DNA of 64,000 nucleotides from an uncultured bacterium (lineage in GTDB: Bacteria > UBP6 > UBA1177), in assembly GCA_905233945.1 (NCBI GenBank), contig CAJOFY010000019.1:1-64000 (forward strand), written 5' to 3'. The notes below the pieces were generated by a model. It ran no database searches. It saw only the letters and a program-made list of their open reading frames with translations, and was not told the origin of the DNA. Below, in pieces: positions 57,275 to 64,000 of this stretch. Both the position numbers and the translations under genes were made by a program. Numbering within the stretch: position 1 is the first letter of the stretch; every line of letters starts with the position of its first letter.

Positions 57275-58684
57275 TTAGAAATTGATTTCCGTGTTTTTGA
57301 CTTTAAGGCATGAGCCGTAAGGAACCATGCTTGACGTGTGATCGTTGATTTCAACTTCTTCAAGCATTACATCAATAAAGTCTGCTTTGATTTTGTGGTT
57401 CGACGGGTCATAGCTTTTGACATCGACTGTTCCTTTTTTCTGAAAGAAGCGTCTTCCGCTGCCGCCGTCCTCGTAAACGACAAGGAAAAGTCCTTTGGGA
57501 TCACCGTAATTTGTTCCTTCAAACTCGTGAATATCGGCTACTTCATCGGAGTTGAGCGAACCGATCTCTATTGTCAAATAGTCAATCGCTGAAAAATTCA
57601 GAGTACTCGGTTTATAGCTCATCCTGTATCTCTTGTCGCTTGAGCTATAAGTTACATCGTTTTGGAGTTCGATTTCGAAGCAGTCTCTCGTACTTTTGAA
57701 TGTTTCGCCAGATTCGATTTCAATGCACCTGCCGTTTGTAAGCGGAGTGGAGTCGATATCGTATTCCGTACCGCTCAGTTCAACCTCGATGAGTTTTGCC
57801 GAAATCGTTCCCTCGATGTTGCCTTCCTTTGCGGTATCATCATCGTTTGCGGTGATGTTCAAAGTTCCGCTTTCCTGGAAGAAGTAGGCAGCACAGTTGT
57901 CAGGGTAGAATACATAAGGAGTTTCGCAGTCCATGTAAACCATGACACATTCTTTGCAGGTGAGATAGCTGCTGTTTTGAGGTGTTCCCAGATTGTATGG
58001 TCCGACATTGACTTTGCCGTTGGGATTGTGATCGAATTCTATCGAGAAACCGTCCTCTAAATCATTGTCCCCGATTGTTATGTCGGCATAGTAGGCGCCT
58101 TCGTAACGGGCAAAAGTATCCCATTCGAGTGAAAATCCGATGCAGTCCGATTCCGGATTCGTTGTGTCTGAATCAGTGTCAGCGTCAGTATTTTCTGAGT
58201 CGCTGTCGCCGTTTTCGGAATCGGAATCACCGTTTTCTGAGTCGCTGTCGTTGTTTTCGGAATCGGAATCACCGTCTCCCGGTTCAAGGTCAGATGCTTC
58301 AGAGTCTGTGTCGGAACCTTCTGAATCAGGGTTTACATTTTCTGAATCCGCATCCGTTTCTTCAGAGTCGATATCCGATGTTTCAGATTCGGAATCGGAA
58401 GTGTCAGTCGAGTCCGAAGTGTCAGTAGAATCAGTCGAGTCCGAAGTATCCGTTGAATCACTCGTATCAGTTGAGTCTGAACTGTCACTCGTGTCGGTGG
58501 AATCCGTTGTGTCGGCACTTGTGTCTGCTGAAGAATCCGAAGTATCAGCAGTGTCCGATGTGTCGGAAGAATCAGCGGTGTTGTCCGTGTCAGGGACTTC
58601 GATCAGATCATCAAGATTTTTGCCGCTGCATGAAGCAAATGTTGCAATAGCAAGAAGTGTAAGCAGAATCGTGAAGTTTTTCAT
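57275..58684 (-). CDS. Array lipoprotein 7: long S/D/T/E stalk plus CxxC domain
   Basis: Lipobox FASC; DTSDSTDSTDTSDS...DSENGDSDSENGDSDSEN; SYLTCKECVMVYMD. Confidence 0.8.
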   Translation of the reverse strand: MKNFTILLTLLAIATFASCSGKNLDDLIEVPDTDNTADSSDTSDTADTSDSSADTSADTTDSTDTSDSSDSTDTSDSTDTSDSTDSTDTSDSTDTSDSESETSDIDSEETDADSENVNPDSEGSDTDSEASDLEPGDGDSDSENNDSDSENGDSDSENGDSDSENTDADTDSDTTNPESDCIGFSLEWDTFARYEGAYYADITIGDNDLEDGFSIEFDHNPNGKVNVGPYNLGTPQNSSYLTCKECVMVYMDCETPYVFYPDNCAAYFFQESGTLNITANDDDTAKEGNIEGTISAKLIEVELSGTEYDIDSTPLTNGRCIEIESGETFKSTRDCFEIELQNDVTYSSSDKRYRMSYKPSTLNFSAIDYLTIEIGSLNSDEVADIHEFEGTNYGDPKGLFLVVYEDGGSGRRFFQKKGTVDVKSYDPSNHKIKADFIDVMLEEVEINDHTSSMVPYGSCLKVKNTEINF

Positions 58685-58731
58685 TTTCCTTTCCTAACAA
58701 AATAAAAAAAACGTGATTGTTTTGGTAGAGT

Positions 58732-59853
58732 TTACCATCCGTCACCAAAAAAAGCATCCAACAAATTATAGAACCAGCTGTAGGTCGGATCCGATTTCTC
58801 AAATGTTATTTTCGTAGTTTTAAGGTTAAGGCATGCGCCGTTCTCACCCAAAACACTTGTTAAATTGTTGTCACCGTCGAATTCGACTTTTTCAAGCATT
58901 ACGCCTGTAAATTTTACAGTGATCGTTTCCGTTTCATTCCATCCGTCATCTTCTGTGTCGTAAATTGTTTCTACTGTTCCGTCTTTCTGGAAGTAGGTTG
59001 GTTTGGTACTGTCACTGCCGTCTTCATTGACATAAAGGAAAAATCCGCTATCGGCGTCCCATTTTATATCCTCAAGATAAAATGTTCCTTGATAAGTCGG
59101 GAGGTTCGAAAACTTTACAAAGAAAGTATCAGCCGCGTCTGAACCTGTGTTGGGTGCATAGGTCGTCTTGAATACGGCAGATTCAGACGAATATGGGGAA
59201 TTATTATCCAGCGACAAAGGGGAGGTCAGTTCGATTTCTGTAACCGTATTACAGTGGGTCAGAACGCACTTGTATTCATAGTTGCAGAACTCATCCGCTC
59301 CGCATGGTTCGCCGCAAGTTCCGCCGCAATCATCATCGCCGCACAGTTTACCATCGCAGTTCGGAACGCAGACGGGAAGTGTATCAGCGTCGTCGCTTGT
59401 GTCACCGTCATCGCCGGAATCGGTTGTGTCGTTGCCGGAATCAGTCGAGTCATTGCCGGAATCGGTCGTGTCATTACCGGAATCGGTCGAGTCATTGCCG
59501 GAATCAGTTGAGTCGGTCGAATCAGTTGAGTCGGTCGAATCAGTTGAGTCGGTCGAATCAGTTGAGTCGGTCGAGTCAGTTGAGTCAGTCGAATCAGTTG
59601 AGTCAGTCGAGTCAGTTGAGTCAGTCGAATCAGTCGAATCAGTTGAGTCGGTTGAGTCGGTTGAGTCAGTTGAGTCAGTCGAATCGGTTGAGTCAGTCGA
59701 ATCAGTTGAGTCAGTCTGGGCAGCCGCTTCTGAGTCGTTTTGAGCTTCAGCGTCATCTGGATACTCGCCGTACCAATTTTCTTTTTCAGTGCCCTTGCAA
59801 GAAATAAAAGTTGCGATTGCAAGAATTGCAAGCATCATCATAAAGTTTCTCAT
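58732..59853 (-). CDS. Array lipoprotein 8: (TDS)n stalk plus Cys-rich module
   Basis: Lipobox FISC; about two dozen TDS units then GNDSTDSGNDTTDS; CVPNCDGKLCGDDDCGGTCGEPCG. Confidence 0.8.
   Translation of the reverse strand: MRNFMMMLAILAIATFISCKGTEKENWYGEYPDDAEAQNDSEAAAQTDSTDSTDSTDSTDSTDSTDSTDSTDSTDSTDSTDSTDSTDSTDSTDSTDSTDSTDSTDSTDSTDSTDSTDSGNDSTDSGNDTTDSGNDSTDSGNDTTDSGDDGDTSDDADTLPVCVPNCDGKLCGDDDCGGTCGEPCGADEFCNYEYKCVLTHCNTVTEIELTSPLSLDNNSPYSSESAVFKTTYAPNTGSDAADTFFVKFSNLPTYQGTFYLEDIKWDADSGFFLYVNEDGSDSTKPTYFQKDGTVETIYDTEDDGWNETETITVKFTGVMLEKVEFDGDNNLTSVLGENGACLNLKTTKITFEKSDPTYSWFYNLLDAFFGDGW
59440..59725. repeat. In-frame 9-bp/18-bp minisatellite encoding (TDS)n and (GNDSTDS)n
   Basis: gagtcggtcgaatcagtt 18-bp higher-order units. 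Confidence 0.9.
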
Positions 59854-59992
59854 TTTTCTCTCCTAAATTAGGCAGTTAAAAACTTTCTTATAACAAATTC
59901 CAATAATCAAAAAACGCTATATTATACTCATAATATTTTAAAAATAAAATTCGTCAAAAAACAATAGTTTAGTAGTAGCCCGGATCCCAGTC

Positions 59993-60868
59993 TCAGTTGC
60001 TGTCGCATTCATCTTCACCTTCTTCTTCGCAGGTTCCGCATGTTCCGCCGCAACCGTCGCTTTCACCGTTTTCTTTATCGCTGCAGTCTGGGACACAGAG
60101 AGTCCTGGCCTCGAAATCTGTTTCTATTTCTACACAGTCGCCATCTTCAATAGGAGTTGACCAGAATCCTTCGAGTTTTGATTCTATGAGGACAGCTGAA
60201 AAATATCCTCCGAAATTGTAGTCCGAATCAACTTTGTTTATGGTAATCGTTCCGCTATTCTGAAAATAAAACTTTTTTGAATCATTGTTGCTTGTATAGT
60301 CCTGATAGACAGAGATACATTCCCAACATGTCCAATAGTTTGAGTTTCTTCCGTTGTGTCCTGTGGCAAGATCGTAGGTTCCATCCGCTATATAAGGATC
60401 ACCTTCGGAACGGACATGGTCTATTCTCAGTTCCAAAATATCTTCATTCGAGTTGCCCAAAATGCCGTCAGCAATTTTTATTGTATAGGTTCTTGAGCGG
60501 AGATCTCCTGTGAGTTCGTCATTCGGATCAAGTGAAAAACCTGTGCAGTTGAGTGGTTTTTCTGTGTCTTCATCTGTTGTTTCATCAGGTTGGATAATGT
60601 CTGAATCTCCATTTTCAAGTTCATCTTCATCCTCTACGGCATTATTTGAATCTTCATCGCTATTCTCTGCATCTTTATCCTGTTCATCAGCCTGATTGTC
60701 GGAATCCTTGTCGGAAGAAGGCTCTGTTTTGTCAGTATCTTCTTGAATTCTGTTTACGGAGTCATCGTCAGCGGGATATTCGTCGTAAACACTCTCTTTT
60801 TTATCGCCGCATGAGGCAGAAACAATTGCAAAAACAAGCAAAAAGATGAATTTCGATAAATTTTTCAT
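59993..60868 (-). CDS. Array lipoprotein 9: D/E/N stalk, CxxC domain, short Cys-rich C-terminus
   Basis: Lipobox IVSASC; NYWTCWECISVYQDY; CGGTCGTCEEEGEDECDSN. Confidence 0.78.
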   Translation of the reverse strand: MKNLSKFIFLLVFAIVSASCGDKKESVYDEYPADDDSVNRIQEDTDKTEPSSDKDSDNQADEQDKDAENSDEDSNNAVEDEDELENGDSDIIQPDETTDEDTEKPLNCTGFSLDPNDELTGDLRSRTYTIKIADGILGNSNEDILELRIDHVRSEGDPYIADGTYDLATGHNGRNSNYWTCWECISVYQDYTSNNDSKKFYFQNSGTITINKVDSDYNFGGYFSAVLIESKLEGFWSTPIEDGDCVEIETDFEARTLCVPDCSDKENGESDGCGGTCGTCEEEGEDECDSN

Positions 60869-60993
60869 AAAACCTCCTCTGTTTTGAGAACAAAAACGCA
60901 AAATTATAGAAATATGATGAATAATATAAAGTTTTTATTGAACTTTTTGAGATTGTTTCCGGGAGTGGTCTTTAGATGCTTCGGAGAGGGCGG

Positions 60994-62736
60994 CTAGTCG
61001 CCGTAATCGTATTCTTCCTCTTCGATTGTGTAGGTGACGGTCGTGTCTTTTACGTTATAGCACGCACCGCCGGGAACAGCTAAGATGTTGTCGTCGTCAT
61101 CAACCTTGATTTCTTCAAGTCTGAGACCTGAAATTTCGGCTTTGACATTGGTTGTCTCGTCACTTTCCGTTATCGTGAGTTTTACGGTTCCTTTCTGCTG
61201 GAAGTAAAGTTTGTTGTAACCTTCATCTTCGTCATAGCCTTCGTAAATTACGAAAAAGAGCTCGCTTTCCTGCGGAGTTTTGCCGTAAAGATCGTAAGTT
61301 CCGTCTTTGTCAGTGTTCACGGTGAGCGAAATGATATCGTCTTCCTGGGTGTTCGGAGAGTAGGGCATATCAAAACTTCCGTACCAGTCATCGTAAGTTC
61401 CGTGTTCCGGATCAATTGTAATTTCGGTGCAGTTGAAATCGACGCACTGTTTCTGATCCGCGCTGCATGTCTGATCTTTGCCGCATCCGTCGCCGCATGT
61501 TCCGCCGCATCCGTCAGGACCGCAGACTTTGCCGTCGCACTGAGGAACGCAGATGGTATCCCATGTGACATTATTGAACTCATAGCATTTTCCGCCGGCA
61601 ACCTGAATCAGGTCGGTATCTACTTCCATAACTCTGAAAGAGCCGTTTCCCTGTGATTCCAGCGTTCCTTCCTTAACTTTTGTGAAATTAAGTTTTCCGC
61701 TTTCGTGGACATAATATTTTCCGACACTTTCGTTTTCTAGATCGTAATCTTCATACATGAGGATAGCGGTTTCATCATCTGCGTAGCTTTTAAGTGTTTC
61801 GGAACCTTCAAGTAATTCTGTTCTGTAAGACCATTCGTCTTCTTCTGCATCGTAGGTGTAGAAAGTCATCGCGAGCAGATCCGGAATCTCGGCGCTGCCG
61901 GGTTTGTTGTCCTTTACGTAAGCTTCATATCTTTTGTAAGAACTGAACCACGATTCGACTTTAGCGATCTCAAATTCTTCGACTTCAAGTTTGTCGCAGT
62001 TGAAAGGAACGCATTTGAAATCAGCGCTGCAAGCCTGGCCTTCGCATGTTCCGCATGCACCGCCGCATCCGTCGCTTCCGCACTCTTTGCCGTCACACTG
62101 AGGAACGCAAGGTTCTTCGTAACCGCTGTTGAAAGAAGCAGTTTCGATTTCAACACAGGTGCCGTCTGCGACAGGAGTTGATTCGAAGGTTTCTTCGTCA
62201 ATTGTAACTTCGACGAGAACAGCGCTGATGCTTCCTTTGATGTTGTTGGAATCATCGACAGCATCGATTTTCAAAGTTCCGCTCTGCTGAAAATAAATTT
62301 TTGCATAATTTTGTTCCTCTTCAAGGTAACCTGCGTAAACAAGGACACATTCCGTGCATTCTTTATAGTTTGCATTGAGACCTGCTGCGAGATCGTATGT
62401 TCCTTCAGATATAGAGCCTTGTTCGTCCTGGAAGAAAGAAATCAATACAACGGGATCAGAATCCTCATTGCTGGCGATGAACTGGTTGCTGTACTGGTAC
62501 TGAGCGAAATTTTCCCAGTCAACTGAAATTCCCGTGCAGTTCGACGGTTCTTCTGCATGATTGTCTGCCTCGTCATCCGGTTCCGTTTTGTCGGAATCGT
62601 CAGTGATTTCCGTCGAGTCCTCATCATTTACGGGGTCAGAGTCATTCTTGTTTTTTTTGCCGCTGCTGTTTCCGCCGCATGCAACAAAAGCAATCATTGA
62701 CACCATCAAAAGTGTCACAATCAAAAATTTTTTCAT
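60994..62736 (-). CDS. Array lipoprotein 10: short linker, CxxC-type domains, two Cys-rich modules
   Basis: Lipobox IAFVAC; NYKECTECVLVYAGY; CVPQCDGKECGSDGCGGACGTC. Confidence 0.8.
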   Translation of the reverse strand: MKKFLIVTLLMVSMIAFVACGGNSSGKKNKNDSDPVNDEDSTEITDDSDKTEPDDEADNHAEEPSNCTGISVDWENFAQYQYSNQFIASNEDSDPVVLISFFQDEQGSISEGTYDLAAGLNANYKECTECVLVYAGYLEEEQNYAKIYFQQSGTLKIDAVDDSNNIKGSISAVLVEVTIDEETFESTPVADGTCVEIETASFNSGYEEPCVPQCDGKECGSDGCGGACGTCEGQACSADFKCVPFNCDKLEVEEFEIAKVESWFSSYKRYEAYVKDNKPGSAEIPDLLAMTFYTYDAEEDEWSYRTELLEGSETLKSYADDETAILMYEDYDLENESVGKYYVHESGKLNFTKVKEGTLESQGNGSFRVMEVDTDLIQVAGGKCYEFNNVTWDTICVPQCDGKVCGPDGCGGTCGDGCGKDQTCSADQKQCVDFNCTEITIDPEHGTYDDWYGSFDMPYSPNTQEDDIISLTVNTDKDGTYDLYGKTPQESELFFVIYEGYDEDEGYNKLYFQQKGTVKLTITESDETTNVKAEISGLRLEEIKVDDDDNILAVPGGACYNVKDTTVTYTIEEEEYDYGD

Positions 62737-62877
62737 AAAAAACCTCCAAAAGTTAAAAAAACAAAACGAAAAATTATAGTGAAGTCTTGATTGAATGGAA
62801 TTTTTTTGATTGTTTGCAGAAAGTAAAAAAATTTTGTAATAAGTGTCTGCGGTATTGTTATGGTTCAGGAGGTAAAG

Positions 62878-63111
62878 ATGGAAAAGAAAAATAATCTGGC
62901 CTCAAAGATGAAAAGACTTGAGGAAATTGTCGAAAAACTCAATGAAAACCCAGAAATCGAGGAGGCTGTTAAACTTTACGAAGAAGGTGTCAAACTCTCG
63001 GTTTCGATCAAAACCTATCTTGAGGATGCCCAGACAAAAATCAGGGTTCTCACCGAGGAAGGGGAGAAAACGGTCGATGCCGATAAACTAGGAAGGAAAG
63101 ATTTCGAATGA
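62878..63111 (+). CDS. xseB: Exodeoxyribonuclease VII small subunit
   Basis: MKRLEEIVEKLNENPEIEEAVKLYEEGVKLS. Confidence 0.85.
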   Translation: MEKKNNLASKMKRLEEIVEKLNENPEIEEAVKLYEEGVKLSVSIKTYLEDAQTKIRVLTEEGEKTVDADKLGRKDFE

Positions 63112-63713
63112 TATCCTACGGCTTCATAAAAGAGCGCGACGCGAAGGCTGAAATCCGGCAGATCGAGGCAGAACTGAAACAGAAGTTCGGTTTAAGCACG
63201 CTCTGGCGGCCTCATCAGATCCACAGCGACACGATTTTTGTTGACGGTGACGGCGAGGGTGACGGAATAATCATTACAAAACCTTCGATCGCCCTTATCA
63301 GAACAGCCGACTGTATCCCTGTCGTCCTTTTTGACAGAAGCGCAGATATCGCAGGAGTTTTCCACAGCGGCTGGCGCGGAACCGAGCAGAAAATCGTCTC
63401 AAAAGGGGCGAAAATGATGCGTGAGCTTGGCTGCAAAGAGATTTCAGCGGTGATTTTTCCGGCAATCGGATTCTGCTGCTTCGAAATCGGAGAAGAACTT
63501 CGGGAAAGATTCGAAAATGCAGAAATTCCGATGAGTTATGTCAACGGGAAACTTCACGCCGATTTGAAAACTGCGATAAAAAACGAGCTTATAAAAGCCG
63601 GGATCACGGAAATCACCGACGATTCCGAGTGCACTTTCTGCGGAGAAGGCTACTTCTCATACCGGAAAAACAAAACCGAAAAACGGCACGCCACTTTTGT
63701 AGCTGTATCTTAA
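63108..63713 (+). CDS. Laccase-domain/YfiH-family (polyphenol oxidase/PgeF-like) protein
   Basis: RTADCIPVVLFD, GVFHSGWRGTEQKIVSKG, FPAIGFCCFEIGEEL. Confidence 0.88.
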   Translation: MISYGFIKERDAKAEIRQIEAELKQKFGLSTLWRPHQIHSDTIFVDGDGEGDGIIITKPSIALIRTADCIPVVLFDRSADIAGVFHSGWRGTEQKIVSKGAKMMRELGCKEISAVIFPAIGFCCFEIGEELRERFENAEIPMSYVNGKLHADLKTAIKNELIKAGITEITDDSECTFCGEGYFSYRKNKTEKRHATFVAVS

Positions 63714-63905
63714 AAATTCTTTCACTTGGGCAGCATACGCCCAGTCATAGCCATACAATAAAAATAAAAAGAAGCTGAAAAACGGCTTCCGGAAAAAATT
63801 TTTAAGTTTGAGAACTTTTTTTCGAAAATTTTCGGAAAAAGGGTTTTTCCAACGCTTTAAGGGGGTGTTGAGTTTGTTTTTTGAACTTTTTTTATGGGGA
63901 AAACA

Positions 63906-64000
63906 ATGAGAAAACTTTACGACCAGATGCTTGAGAACATCAGAAACAACAACCAGATTTTGGAAGATGCAAAAAGGGAACTTATGGAGACAATGCTTCA
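63906..64000 (+). CDS. Start of an ORF truncated by the window end (MRKLYDQMLENIRNNNQILEDAKRELMETML...)
   Basis: ATG after an AT-rich leader, open to the window end. Confidence 0.4.
   Translation, partial: MRKLYDQMLENIRNNNQILEDAKRELMETML

Noticed and set aside
51630-59725. CRISPR-like tandem repeats in the lipoprotein array
   Set aside because: Units are contiguous, in frame, without unique spacers, and encode stalk peptides; no cas genes seen
59282-59743. ORF encoding (VES)n on the plus strand
   Set aside because: Antisense reading of the (TDS)n repeat; open only because the repeat lacks stops in that frame
1-64000. tRNA or rRNA genes
   Set aside because: None recognised by eye; a tRNAscan/Infernal run would be needed to exclude them

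Overview
The window looks like a chromosomal segment from a Gram-negative, probably anaerobic bacterium. Acidic, Cys-rich lipoproteins of the CGSDGCGGxCGxC type suggest a Myxococcota/deltaproteobacteria-like lineage; this is inference from composition only. Housekeeping blocks: a bat (aerotolerance-type) operon followed by bamD, dxr-cdsA-pheT, a two-subunit class I fumarase, and a korDABC-type 2-oxoacid:ferredoxin oxidoreductase. Iron/heme blocks: exbB-exbD-tonB, a seven-gene heme-uptake-type operon (DUF454, two CydDC-like ABC proteins, two Cys-rich secreted proteins, a TonB-dependent receptor, a tandem-domain HmuY-like lipoprotein), and feoA-feoA-feoB plus a FeoB-associated/HMA fusion. Accessory region 32-40 kb: Schlafen/AlbA_2-like protein, AIPR-family protein, TIGR02391-like protein, a YefM/YoeB pair, a truncated DUF1016 gene, and many palindromic repeats. 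Region 48-62.7 kb: ten consecutive paralogous secreted lipoprotein-type genes with acidic repeat stalks and Cys-rich modules. Most notable observations: (1) a TTAGC-N4-GCTAA operator placed in equivalent positions in the TTGACA-N16-(-10) promoters of the heme operon, the feo operon and a porin gene; (2) the ten-gene lipoprotein array with a shared promoter-like element and repeat stalks; (3) paired palindromes that form an in-frame 24-aa repeat in a DUF1016 gene and recur about 6 kb away; (4) hairpin-bearing direct repeats of about 190 bp bracketing a TA module and a candidate small RNA. All calls come from reading the sequence and supplied ORFs; no database searches were run.
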